Source: Bacillota bacterium
GTDB taxonomy: Bacteria; Bacillota; Desulfotomaculia; Desulfotomaculales; Ammonificaceae
Direction: 5' to 3'
DNA length: 40,217 nt
Assembly: GCA_020063185.1 (NCBI GenBank)
Contig: JAGUUY010000051.1
Location: 1 to 40,217, forward strand
Each line of letters starts with the position of its first letter. Positions within the stretch are counted from its first letter, which is position 1. This document shows positions 8,209 to 16,086 of the stretch, piece after piece. The position numbers and the translations under genes are program-made. The notes under the pieces are model-generated. The model worked only from the letters and a program-made list of their open reading frames with translations, was not told where the DNA came from and searched no databases.

Positions 8209-9080
8209 TATTCCCGACCCGCCAACAGGTCTTTCAGGTATTCGAGGAATGGAGGGCCCAGGTCATCGCGTTCCAATGCCAACTCCACCGTTGCCTTGAG
8301 GTAACCTATTTTGTCTCCGGCGTCATAACGCCTGCCGGTAAAAGCATACCCGAAAACCTTCTCCTCCCTGGCCAGTATTTTTAGGGCGTCTGTGAGCTGA
8401 ACTTCTCCGCCCGCGCCCGGACTGGTTTGTTCCAGGATGCCGAAGACCCGGGGGGTGAGAATGTACCGGCCGGTTACGCCCCACAGAGACGGCGCCTCTT
8501 TGGGTTCCGGCTTCTCGACAAGATCCTCCACGGCAAAAACGCGGGGCCGTATCTCTTGCCCGCTGATGATTCCGTACTTGGAAACTTCGGCGAGCGGCAC
8601 CTTTTGGACGGCGATCACCGTGGACTTAACCGCCTCGAAAACCTCCAGCATTTGTACTAAGCATGATTTATCCCCTTTGACAATGTCATCTCCCAATAGG
8701 ACGGCGAACGGCTCTTCGCCGATAAAACTGCGGGCGCATAATACCGCGTGCCCCAACCCTCTCGGTTCGCGCTGCCGCACATAGTGAATGTTGGCCATCG
8801 TGGCGATCCGCCTGATTTCGGCGAGCCATTCCTCTTTGTCCTTGGCCCGCAGGTAGTATTCGAGTTCCAGGCAGCGGTCGAAATGGTCCTCGATGGCGCG
8901 TTTTCCGCGGCCGGTGATGATCAGGATGTCTTCAATCCCGGAAGCAACGACTTCTTCTACGATGTACTGTATAATCGGCCTATCGATAAGAGGCAGCATC
9001 TCTTTCGGCTGCGCTTTTGTGGCGGGGAGAAACCGGGTCCCCAGTCCTGCCGCGGGAATCACAGCTTTTTTAACCCTCAC
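8208..9080 (-). CDS. galU: UTP--glucose-1-phosphate uridylyltransferase
   Basis: This enzyme makes UDP-glucose from UTP and glucose 1-phosphate, the entry point for the surface-polymer genes around it. The nucleotide-binding signature AAGLGTRFLPATKAQPKEML is at the N-terminus. LGDDIV and the VEKPEP segment are also present. I start it at GTG 9080 (290 residues, normal for GalU), which has GGGGAGG five bases upstream. An in-frame start at 9128 would add 16 residues that include the translated ribosome binding site. It overlaps the epimerase start by one base. The phosphohexomutase at 4801 could supply its substrate. Confidence 0.94.
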   Translation of the reverse strand: MRVKKAVIPAAGLGTRFLPATKAQPKEMLPLIDRPIIQYIVEEVVASGIEDILIITGRGKRAIEDHFDRCLELEYYLRAKDKEEWLAEIRRIATMANIHYVRQREPRGLGHAVLCARSFIGEEPFAVLLGDDIVKGDKSCLVQMLEVFEAVKSTVIAVQKVPLAEVSKYGIISGQEIRPRVFAVEDLVEKPEPKEAPSLWGVTGRYILTPRVFGILEQTSPGAGGEVQLTDALKILAREEKVFGYAFTGRRYDAGDKIGYLKATVELALERDDLGPPFLEYLKDLLAGRE

Positions 9081-9142
9081 ATTATCCTCCCCTAACCCGG
9101 ACAAGCCGGAACCTAAATAGTTCACCACAGAGGCACATCATC

Positions 9143-9210
9143 AAGTCCAATGTCCTATGTCCTGCGTCCTAAGTCCAGAAACATGGGCTGGGGACTTTCG
9201 ACTGAGGACT
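9143..9210. repeat. Two opposed heptamer arrays
   Basis: Five 7-base units of the form nnGTCCw run from 9143 to 9177 (AAGTCCA, ATGTCCT, ATGTCCT, GCGTCCT, AAGTCCA). Three units ending in GACT (GGGGACT, TTCGACT, GAGGACT) run from 9190 to 9210. The GTCC and GGAC cores are complementary, so the two arrays form an imperfect inverted repeat. A CACCACAGAGGCAC motif at 9123-9136, also seen near 15810, precedes them. This fills most of the 200-base gap between galU and the next gene. Confidence 0.7.
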
Positions 9211-9281
9211 TAATGTATGTATCTCCGTGGTTAATTGTTCTTACCATTTCTTGCAGATTTTTGCGTCAAAGGTCCTGCAAT

Positions 9282-10364
9282 TCAAAAACCGGCGCCTTGA
9301 CCCTTGGCTTTTTCCTCCGCACTGAAAAACCGCCTGCGCCAGCGGAAACCGATAACGCCGAATCTTTTGGCAAGAATAAGCAAACAAGCGGCTACGACAA
9401 AAAGAAGCAGTACAGCCTGTGTGGTGGTAAGGCGGGTGAGAATGACCGCGCTAAGTCCCAAAACGGCGCTGATACCGTAAACCACAAGCACTGCAGCACG
9501 GTGAGTCAAGCCGATGGCCAGCAACCGGTGGTGAAGGTGCTCACGGTCGGCGCGAAAAATCCGCCGGCCGTTCTTGTAACGCCGCAAGACCGCAAAAAAG
9601 GTGTCGAACAGCGGAATGCCGAGGATAATCGCCGGCGTCATGAGTGTAACAGCAGTGGCTGTTTTCGCTACCCCTATCACGGCGCCGCACGCCAGAACGA
9701 AACCGATGAGCATTGCCCCGCAATCGCCGAGAAAAACGCGGGCGGGAAAGAAGTTGTGTGGGAGAAAAGCGAAAAGGACGGCGCCTAAAACAAGAGCCGG
9801 AAGGACACCGTTGTGATCACCGACCATGGCAGCCAACGTTGCCAGGGTGAAGGCCGCAATGCAGCCCACCCCCGCCGCCAGGCCGTCGAGTCCGTCGATG
9901 AGATTAACCGCATTGGTGACCGCAACAATCCAAAAAATTGTCAGCGGGATACCCCAAAAACCCAGGTGTAACAAATACCCTTCCTTTAGCGGGTGAGTGA
10001 TAAAGGGAATATCAACACCAAACGGTATAACCACCGCTGCCGCTATAACTTGGCCGAGGAGCTTCAACCTCGGGCTCAGGCCCCGGATGTCATCAAGAAC
10101 ACCGATACCGAATATTAGCGTTCCCCCGGCCAGCAAGCCCATGTACTCCGGCGTCAAACCTTCAAATACGGCCACTACAATAAACCCGGCCACCAAACCA
10201 AGATAGACGGACAAACCGCCGAGCCGCGGCATAGGCCGGGTATGTACTTTCCGTGGGTCGGGTTCGTCGATGGCGCCGACCTGCCGCGCCAACCGCACCG
10301 CCAGCGGTACAGCAGCCAGCGTAACCAGTACGGCAACCGCCGGGGCTAGAAATAAAAGACTCAA
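9282..10364 (-). CDS. Undecaprenyl-phosphate GlcNAc-1-phosphate transferase, TagO/WecA type
   Basis: This 360-residue polytopic membrane protein transfers a sugar 1-phosphate, usually GlcNAc-1-P, from its UDP form to undecaprenyl phosphate. That reaction starts teichoic-acid-like or secondary wall polymers. About ten hydrophobic segments are visible. Family signatures include PRLGGLSVY with DEPDPRKVH just before it, DGLDGLAAG, the catalytic FLGDCGAMLIGF and the cytoplasmic DREHLHHRLL histidine motif. Length is normal. The start is TTG 10364 behind GGGGAG. It fits the neighbouring TagA/WecG, CsaB and LCP genes as the first step of one pathway. Confidence 0.93.
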   Translation of the reverse strand: MSLLFLAPAVAVLVTLAAVPLAVRLARQVGAIDEPDPRKVHTRPMPRLGGLSVYLGLVAGFIVVAVFEGLTPEYMGLLAGGTLIFGIGVLDDIRGLSPRLKLLGQVIAAAVVIPFGVDIPFITHPLKEGYLLHLGFWGIPLTIFWIVAVTNAVNLIDGLDGLAAGVGCIAAFTLATLAAMVGDHNGVLPALVLGAVLFAFLPHNFFPARVFLGDCGAMLIGFVLACGAVIGVAKTATAVTLMTPAIILGIPLFDTFFAVLRRYKNGRRIFRADREHLHHRLLAIGLTHRAAVLVVYGISAVLGLSAVILTRLTTTQAVLLLFVVAACLLILAKRFGVIGFRWRRRFFSAEEKAKGQGAGF

Positions 10365-10406
10365 ACTCTTCGCTCCCCGATAAAAAGCTAATAAGATGGA
10401 CCTCTG

Positions 10407-10436
10407 GGGTCCGTTCTACGTTCTACGTTCTACGTT
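10407..10436 (+). repeat. GGGTCN-headed heptamer array
   Basis: GGGTCC at 10407 leads directly into GTTCTAC repeated three times with a fourth partial unit. A second GGGTCCGTTT follows at 10460. The same head-plus-heptamer layout occurs at 26333, 26379, 38553 and 38599, and with one extra base at 30155. Confidence 0.7.
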
Positions 10437-10546
10437 AAAACTAATACTGCATGGAATCCGGGTCCGTTTAAGGTTAAGAATTCACAAGCCAGAAGTCATC
10501 ATCCAGAATCTAAATCTAGAAAATATCAAGGACTTGAAACGTGGCC

Positions 10547-10574
10547 CGTGACTCGTGACTCGCGACTCGTGACT
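10547..10574. repeat. Heptamer array CGTGACT, four units
   Basis: The units CGTGACT, CGTGACT, CGCGACT and CGTGACT are directly adjacent, just before the fabZ stop at 10578. The unit matches one found at 38734-38740 and resembles those of the 38713 array. Confidence 0.75.
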
Positions 10575-10577
10575 CCG

Positions 10578-11024
10578 TCACGCCGGTGCGGGCGACGGTT
10601 TTTCGCCGGCGGCGAAAGTCATCTCCGCTTCGGCAACCAGTTCTTCGCCGACCCACGCCTTACACACGGCCTTACCGACCTTGGACCTCAGCTTGGTGAT
10701 CTCTACGTCCAGCTTCAGAGTATCACCGGGTACCACCGGCTTGCGGAAACGCGCCTCACTTACGCCGGCGAAAAGCGGCACCTTGCCCTTAAAACTTTCT
10801 AAACTAAGCACTGCCGCCGCCGCCACCTGCGCCATGGCTTCCAAGATTAAAACCCCGGGCATCACCGGGTAGTCAGGGAAATGACCTGGGAAGAAAAATT
10901 CATTGACGGTCACGTTTTTAATCCCGGTGGCCCGCCGTCCGGGTTCCAGCTCCAGAATGCGGTCCACGAGCAGGAATGGGTAACGGTGCGGCAAAAGGGT
11001 TTTTATTTCTTTAATACCCAGCAA
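10578..11024 (-). CDS. fabZ: 3-hydroxyacyl-ACP dehydratase FabZ
   Basis: This 148-residue hot-dog-fold enzyme dehydrates 3-hydroxyacyl-ACP in fatty acid elongation. It shows the FabZ signatures [13 protein letters not shown] and the active-site region [20 protein letters not shown], with the catalytic His in PGHFP and Glu in LEAMAQ. Length is normal. The start is TTG 11024 behind GAGGAG. No other fatty-acid gene is adjacent; in many bacteria fabZ lies among lipid A or wall genes, and here it sits inside the wall-polymer region. A leader of about 245 bases precedes it, and a heptamer array begins three bases after the stop. Confidence 0.95.
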   Translation of the reverse strand: MLGIKEIKTLLPHRYPFLLVDRILELEPGRRATGIKNVTVNEFFFPGHFPDYPVMPGVLILEAMAQVAAAAVLSLESFKGKVPLFAGVSEARFRKPVVPGDTLKLDVEITKLRSKVGKAVCKAWVGEELVAEAEMTFAAGEKPSPAPA

Positions 11025-11248
11025 CGGCCTTTACTCCTCTGAAAATAGTACTTCTTTCGATGGGCGCTACGATGAGCTTCGCATTACTTCGTCAGGCTCA
11101 CCGACCGGGTCCTCACGTATTTCCATATACGCTCCTGCCCGTCCGGCTGCGCCTTCCTTGTACTGCTCGCTCCTCGCCGCGTTCCGCCCTTGTTACGTTA
11201 CTGCTTCTAAGTAGCCAGCTTTAAGGGTCCTCATTTTCATTCGACGTG
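11025..11248. other. Unexplained intergenic block between the LCP gene and fabZ
   Basis: About 220 bases carry no convincing gene. They contain a partly self-complementary core, CGTATTTCCATATACG (11116-11131), within a GC-rich stretch. Short frames on the minus strand are broken by stops. It may be a leader for fabZ, a decayed repeat or simply spacer. Confidence 0.35.
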
Positions 11249-11267
11249 GTGCCGCCTAAGGCGGCAC
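11249..11267 (-). terminator. Perfect hairpin after the LCP gene, possible terminator
   Basis: GTGCCGCC and GGCGGCAC form an 8-bp perfect stem with a 3-base loop. It begins four bases beyond the stop of the LCP gene. No T-run follows on the minus strand, so it may stop transcription weakly or only protect the 3' end. Confidence 0.4.
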
Positions 11268-11271
11268 TCCT

Positions 11272-12507
11272 TTAAACAGGGTTGTACACCTCGTCTGCTC
11301 CGGTCGGCGGTGGCGCTTCTGGTTCTGCGGGTAAAGGCGCCTCCCTTGGCGGTAATTCCACTTGACTATCCCCCGGCAAAGGCTGCCCATCGGCCCCCGG
11401 CTGTATGCGCGGTGTATTATTTCCCGGCACGATCTCCAGGTCAATCAGCGGCGGCGGGGTTACCGAAATATCCACAGCCAACCCGTTATTTTCGCCGGCA
11501 ACCGTACTGTAGCTGTCGTATACGACTGTGACGGGTGGAGTCTCGTCTGCCGCAATTTGCACCACCACTCCGGCCGGCGCGTCCTTCATGACTTGTTCGA
11601 CCGCTTCTCCCTTCAACAGCGCGGCCACAACTTGTCTCGCTTCGCCGGGTTCAACATGCCAGTACGGGCCCTCAAAATAACCGGGCAGGGTACTGTTCGC
11701 CACTTCCACATCTTCGAATTTCTGCGCCATCCGGGCCAGAACGAGCATTTCTTTCAGGGGTAGATTGGTATAAATACACTCCTTGATCTTTGGCGCAAGC
11801 AGCGGCGCCTTAACAATGTTCCGCGGTTTCAACATCTCTTCCACAACCGCGCGTAAAAACTTTTGCTGCCGGTCAACCCGGTTGATATCGCCCAGGGGAT
11901 CGCCCCGGTAGCGAACGTACATCAGCGCTTTCTCCCCGTCGAGGTGGTGCAGCCCCTTTTTCAGATTGATGGAATATCGGCCGCCTCTTTCGGGATCGTA
12001 ATGGTACATGTTCTTGTCCACGTCGATAATTATGCCCCCGAGGGCGTCAACAAGCTTGATAAAACCCTCATAATTGGCCACCACGTAATAATCGATGGGC
12101 TGATCGATAAGGCGGGAAACCGTCTTGACGGAGAGTTCCGGCCCGCCGTATGCCATTGCCGCATTAACCCGGTCGCGGCCGTAACCCGGAATATCTACCA
12201 TGGTGTCGCGTGGTATGGACAGGAAGACCAGTCTCTTGCTTTGGGTATCGGCGCTTACAAAAATGACGGAATCGCTCCGCGCTCGTTCGTCTTCATAACG
12301 GGCATCGGAGCCGAGGAGCAGAAAATTAAACCGCTTGTCGCCGGCGGCAATCGCGTGCCTGGGATCGTCGTCTTGTGAGCCCTGTTTATGGAGGAGGAAC
12401 CCGGCCGCTCCGTAACCGATGGAGGCCAACAGGCATAGCATCAGGCCGATCGCTAAAACCGGCCGGGTCTTAACCCAATTTTTGATTCCTCTGGTTTTTT
12501 GGGTCAC
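11272..12507 (-). CDS. LytR-CpsA-Psr (LCP) family phosphotransferase
   Basis: This 411-residue protein belongs to the LCP family, which transfers lipid-linked anionic polymers to peptidoglycan on the outer face of the membrane. One N-terminal transmembrane segment (about 13-35) is followed by the LCP domain. Visible signatures are LLLGSDARYEDERARSDS, IPRDTMVDIPGYGRDRVNAA and the arginine-rich YVRYRGDPLGDINRVDRQQ that binds the pyrophosphate lipid. A C-terminal extension of over 100 residues ends in a proline- and glutamate-rich tail. The start is GTG 12507 behind a GGGGG stretch. It could attach the polymer made by the neighbouring genes. It is divergent from the DUF4330 gene. Confidence 0.93.
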   Translation of the reverse strand: MTQKTRGIKNWVKTRPVLAIGLMLCLLASIGYGAAGFLLHKQGSQDDDPRHAIAAGDKRFNFLLLGSDARYEDERARSDSVIFVSADTQSKRLVFLSIPRDTMVDIPGYGRDRVNAAMAYGGPELSVKTVSRLIDQPIDYYVVANYEGFIKLVDALGGIIIDVDKNMYHYDPERGGRYSINLKKGLHHLDGEKALMYVRYRGDPLGDINRVDRQQKFLRAVVEEMLKPRNIVKAPLLAPKIKECIYTNLPLKEMLVLARMAQKFEDVEVANSTLPGYFEGPYWHVEPGEARQVVAALLKGEAVEQVMKDAPAGVVVQIAADETPPVTVVYDSYSTVAGENNGLAVDISVTPPPLIDLEIVPGNNTPRIQPGADGQPLPGDSQVELPPREAPLPAEPEAPPPTGADEVYNPV

Positions 12508-12529
12508 TGTTTTTCCCCCGTCGACTACA

Positions 12530-12558
12530 TTGACGGCCTCTCTGGTTTGCTTTACATT
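12530..12558 (+). promoter_or_regulatory. Sigma-A-like promoter of the DUF4330 gene
   Basis: TTGACG (12530-12535) and TACATT (12553-12558) are exactly 17 bases apart. The next gene starts at 12594 behind AGGAGG. On the opposite strand TATAAT overlaps the same place (12556-12561), pointing towards the LCP gene, although its -35 is poor. The two divergent genes may share this promoter region. Confidence 0.65.
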
Positions 12559-12593
12559 ATATAAGGATGAAAGGCACCAAAGGAGGCCGTTGA

Positions 12594-13097
12594 ATGCGTT
12601 TCCTTGACGAAAAAGGTAAAATACTGGGTTTAATCAATGTCATCGACGCCGTTATCTTACTGATAATCCTGATGCTTGCCGGGGGAGCGGCCTACAAGTT
12701 TCTCCGCCCGGCGGCGGTGACACCGCCGACCGGCATCGAGTTTACCGTCCGCGTACCCGGCTTACCCCCGGAATCGGCAACGGCGGTTAAGGTCGGCGAC
12801 CGTATGGTAGCCGGCGCCGGCTACATCGGGTTAACCGTGAAAGATGTGGCCGTGGAACCCGCGTTAACAACGGAAACCGATGCCGCCGGCCAAAAGGTAT
12901 TGGCCCGGGACCCGTATTTTAAAGACCTTTTCGTTACCCTGGAGGGACAGGTCCCCATCCCCACAGCCCAGATTAAAATCAGCACTCAGGAAGTCCGCGT
13001 CGGGCGTGATTATTTTGTTAAGTCACTAACCTATGAGTTCAAAGGTACTATCACTAAAGTAACATTAAATCCCCGGACGGACAAGACCGGGCGGTAA
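12594..13097 (+). CDS. DUF4330 family membrane-anchored protein
   Basis: This 167-residue protein matches DUF4330. It starts with MRFLDEKGKILGLINVIDAV, followed by one transmembrane segment (about 17-36), then an extracytoplasmic domain rich in beta strands. The pattern VKVGDRMV and the closing KVTLNP are seen. A perfect AGGAGG ribosome binding site supports ATG 12594. The family is common in Firmicutes beside polysaccharide genes and has no known activity. It is one of only two plus-strand genes in the window and has its own promoter. A role in polymer export or anchoring is inferred only from context. Confidence 0.8.
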   Translation: MRFLDEKGKILGLINVIDAVILLIILMLAGGAAYKFLRPAAVTPPTGIEFTVRVPGLPPESATAVKVGDRMVAGAGYIGLTVKDVAVEPALTTETDAAGQKVLARDPYFKDLFVTLEGQVPIPTAQIKISTQEVRVGRDYFVKSLTYEFKGTITKVTLNPRTDKTGR

Positions 13098-13139
13098 ATT
13101 TTTTACGTTTTCCCCGGTTTTAGGAATTTTTTGTCGTAG

Positions 13140-14450
13140 TTAAATAGATACGATCCGCAGGCCGGCCGGTACGGTTTCCATACTGCCAAAAACGTTCTTC
13201 GTATCTACAACAAACGGCGCGGACGGGTCAAGGAACCGTGTTAAAACCTCTATGTTTTTCGTCTCAAACCCCTGTTGCCGCGCCAAAACCACCATACCGT
13301 GCGCGCCATCGAGCGCCTGTTCCAGGGACCCGACCTGAAACGGATATAAATCCGGAACCAGCGGGTCAAAAGCCCGTACCGCCAATCCGGCCTCCTGGAG
13401 GTGCGCCACTACCTTGAGCGCCGGGCTCTCTCGGCTGTCGCTGGAAAAATCCTTCATCGCCAGGCCTAATACCGCGACCCGTGCTGCGGCGGGCGGCACG
13501 GGTAAAAGTTTGATCACCATGTCGGCGACCCGGCGGGGCATCGTATCGTTCACCCGGCGGGCGGCCGCCATTAATTGGAGATCTATGCCGGCTTCCCGCG
13601 CCACCGGGGCAAGGTAACGAAACGCGTTCGGCAGACAGTAACCTCCCACCCCTGGTCCGGGCTGCAGGAGTTTTACCCTTTTATGCGAGTTGGCGAGCCG
13701 GACCACCTCGAAAGTGTTTATTCCCATGGCGCCGGTTAAGGCGCTCAATTCGTTGACCAGGGCGATACTAACATCACGGGAAATATTTTCGACGAGTTTA
13801 GCCGCCTCCGCCACCTCGAAAGAAGACGCCGGCAGCGTCTCGGCACGGGTGATGATCTGTAAAAGGGAAGCGGCTTCATTTCTGCTGATTTCGTCGACAC
13901 CGCTCACGATCACGGGCATGGTCACGAATTCTTCAAACGCGCGCCCTTCAGCAATCCTTTCGGGGGCGTAACCCAGGTAAAAGTCCCGCCCGGCGGTAAG
14001 CCCGCTTTCTTCAAGCAGCGGCTTCACTAGGCGGCGCATCATTCCGGGCACCAGCGTGCTGCGGACCAGGACCAGGTCGCCGGGCTTGAGTCCCGTCGTG
14101 ATAGTTCTAAGGCAATCGGTCAGCGGTCTGGTGTCCGGCTCTCCTTCTACTACGGGCAAACCCACCGTAACCACGATGTCCCGGGCTCGGCTCAAGGCCT
14201 CTTCGGGATCTGTTGTCGCCTTGAAAGACCCCCGCGCCAACTCCTGCCGCAAAATTTCCTGGATCGGAAACCCGCGGTACTGCTCATGATGATGGGTGAC
14301 GCCGTTGTTGATCTCCTGGACCAGTCCGGCGTCCACATCAACACCGACCACCCGGCAGTTCGCAAGGGTAAAACACAGAGCGAGCGGCAGCCCTACAAAA
14401 CCAAGGCCGAAAACGGCTACCTCGTTATAGTAATCCTCCGCCAAGAACAT
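13140..14450 (-). CDS. UDP-sugar dehydrogenase, WecC/UGDH family
   Basis: This 436-residue enzyme of the UDP-glucose/UDP-ManNAc dehydrogenase family would oxidise a nucleotide sugar to the uronic acid with two NAD. The N-terminal Rossmann motif is GLGFVGLPLALCF (15-27). The catalytic lysine and asparagine are at 218 and 222 in AAKLVENISRD, and the catalytic cysteine is C272 in GPGVGGYC. The aspartate normally four residues after that cysteine is missing: the sequence is CLPNA. The start is ATG 14450 behind AAGGGAG. It would supply a uronic acid or ManNAcA building block. The changed active-site residue makes its exact substrate uncertain. Confidence 0.88.
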   Translation of the reverse strand: MFLAEDYYNEVAVFGLGFVGLPLALCFTLANCRVVGVDVDAGLVQEINNGVTHHHEQYRGFPIQEILRQELARGSFKATTDPEEALSRARDIVVTVGLPVVEGEPDTRPLTDCLRTITTGLKPGDLVLVRSTLVPGMMRRLVKPLLEESGLTAGRDFYLGYAPERIAEGRAFEEFVTMPVIVSGVDEISRNEAASLLQIITRAETLPASSFEVAEAAKLVENISRDVSIALVNELSALTGAMGINTFEVVRLANSHKRVKLLQPGPGVGGYCLPNAFRYLAPVAREAGIDLQLMAAARRVNDTMPRRVADMVIKLLPVPPAAARVAVLGLAMKDFSSDSRESPALKVVAHLQEAGLAVRAFDPLVPDLYPFQVGSLEQALDGAHGMVVLARQQGFETKNIEVLTRFLDPSAPFVVDTKNVFGSMETVPAGLRIVSI

Positions 14451-14596
14451 CTACTCCCTTAAAAAGTTCTATATTATGGCCCTTTAAGGTCAACGCCTCC
14501 TTGATCCCAACTTCTATCTCTATCCTGATAATATTTCAACAGTTGGACGTTGGGTTATGTAGTGCCGCCCCAAGCGTCAAATCAAGGCCGTTGCCG

Positions 14597-15775
14597 TCAG
14601 GACAGTTCTTTCTCCTTTAATACGGACACTATTTTATCCTCGATAAAGGCGACACGTGCGTCCCAGGAATGCTCCCCGGCCCGCGCCAGCCTCTTTCTCT
14701 GCGCCTCCGAATTTTCACCGGCGAGCGCTTGCTCCACCGCCGCCACAAATCGCGGCGGGTCCTGGGCAATAGCCACGACGTCCGCGAACTCCTCCACCGC
14801 GGGCATGGCCGTGCTGACCACCGGCCGGCCCGAAGCCAGATACTCGTAAAATTTTAAGGGACTGACGTTAGCCGTCAGCGCGCTTGGGCGAAAGAGGTTG
14901 AGACAAACTTCGCACCCCTTCAGATAATTCGGCAGTACCTCCTTCGGTTTCCTGCCCAAGAAGAACACGTTCGGCATTTTGTCGAGACCGTGGAGGGCGA
15001 CCCCAGGCGCAACCGGACCGATGAGAATAATCGACCATTCGGGCCGTTCCCGCGCCACGCCCGCCAGGAGTTCGGTATCGACCCATTCCTGAATCACGCC
15101 CACGAAGCACAACCGAGGGCGCGGAAGCCGCTCGAGTTCTTCCGGAACAGGAGTCTCGGGGTCGCACGCCTTGTTAAAATGAGCTATATCCGCCGCGTTC
15201 GGGAGGCAGTAAATCCTCCGGGTGTGACCCTTGCGCCGCTGGTAAAGCCCCGGCGCAGTAACGAAAGTTATGTCGGCCATGCACAGCAGCTCCGTCTCAA
15301 GTTTCCAGACCGTCTTTCCCCTCACCAACCCCTTGTAAGCCCCGTGTTCGTCCACGCAGTCGTATATAAGCAAAGCGTGCTTGATCAGCCGGGCGACAGT
15401 GGCGGTACCCGGCAGGTAGGTCCAGAGGATCGGGCGTTTAATCTTGAGCCTGCGGACAGCCAGGTTCACCCAGGCGGCAAGCCAGTACTGATTTAGCTTC
15501 CCAACCCAGGAATAAACGTTTCCGAAGGGCAGCACAAAAGGCGGTTGAAAGACATAAATATTCGGCTGCGGCCGGCTGACCCATTTGCCCCACGGACGCC
15601 ATTTCCCACAGAAAGAAGGGTCCCTGAGCGGTGAAACCAGTGTTCCCGGCGGTTCCACATAAAGTACCCGGTTGGAAGGATGAAGTCTTGAAAGCACCTG
15701 CTGTTTGCGCGTCCAGATCGGGTCCCAATCCGCCGATGAAAGACATACTATATCCCGGTTCCTGAGTTCAACCAT
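14597..15775 (-). CDS. GT4-type glycosyltransferase, TuaH-like
   Basis: This 392-residue cytoplasmic glycosyltransferase has the GT-B layout. The N-terminal domain includes LLIYDCVDEHGAYKGL, a feature of TuaH-like enzymes. The C-terminal domain has PRPRLCFVGVIQEWVDTELL and the donor-binding SPLKFYEYLASGRPVVST region. It probably adds a sugar to a lipid-linked surface polymer. I chose ATG 15775 behind TTGAGGTAAAG; an upstream ATG at 15814 adds 13 residues with no ribosome binding site. Donor and acceptor cannot be told from sequence. Repeats fill the gap upstream. Confidence 0.85.
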   Translation of the reverse strand: MVELRNRDIVCLSSADWDPIWTRKQQVLSRLHPSNRVLYVEPPGTLVSPLRDPSFCGKWRPWGKWVSRPQPNIYVFQPPFVLPFGNVYSWVGKLNQYWLAAWVNLAVRRLKIKRPILWTYLPGTATVARLIKHALLIYDCVDEHGAYKGLVRGKTVWKLETELLCMADITFVTAPGLYQRRKGHTRRIYCLPNAADIAHFNKACDPETPVPEELERLPRPRLCFVGVIQEWVDTELLAGVARERPEWSIILIGPVAPGVALHGLDKMPNVFFLGRKPKEVLPNYLKGCEVCLNLFRPSALTANVSPLKFYEYLASGRPVVSTAMPAVEEFADVVAIAQDPPRFVAAVEQALAGENSEAQRKRLARAGEHSWDARVAFIEDKIVSVLKEKELS

Positions 15776-15809
15776 CTTTACCTCAATAATCGGTAATCCA
15801 AACATTTTT

Positions 15810-16086
15810 ACCACAGAGACACGAGAACACGGAGAAGCGCAAAAAGCGGAGACATTAGAAACATTTTACAGTATCTATTTAGGGTCAGAATTCAGTATTC
15901 AGAAGTCAGAATAGAAGAAAATATCCGGAACGTCTTTTGGTAGAAAATCTATCGATACTACCAAGTATCGCTTTTCATCTTAGAAATCCAAGGCAGGTTT
16001 ACATTTTGGCTAACCCGTCTCTATTCTGGATTCCGGCTACTGACTTCTGGATTCTTTTCTCTGTGACCTCTGTGACTCTGTGGTTG
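15810..16086. repeat. Large imperfect inverted repeat built from short arrays
   Basis: The left side has ACCACAGAGACAC (15810-15822) and four heptamers GTCAGAA, TTCAGTA, TTCAGAA, GTCAGAA (15884-15911). The right side has the complementary forms: heptamers TTCTGGA, TTCCGGC, TACTGAC, TTCTGGA (16024-16051), then CTCTGTGAC twice (16059-16076) and CTCTGTGGT ending near 16084. The whole block is thus an inverted arrangement of two kinds of short tandem repeat. Its right side overlaps the last 20 or so codons of the glycosyltransferase gene. Confidence 0.65.

Noticed and set aside
9143-10574. CRISPR array
   Set aside because: The repeats are 7-bp units in direct contact without spacers, and no cas gene is present.
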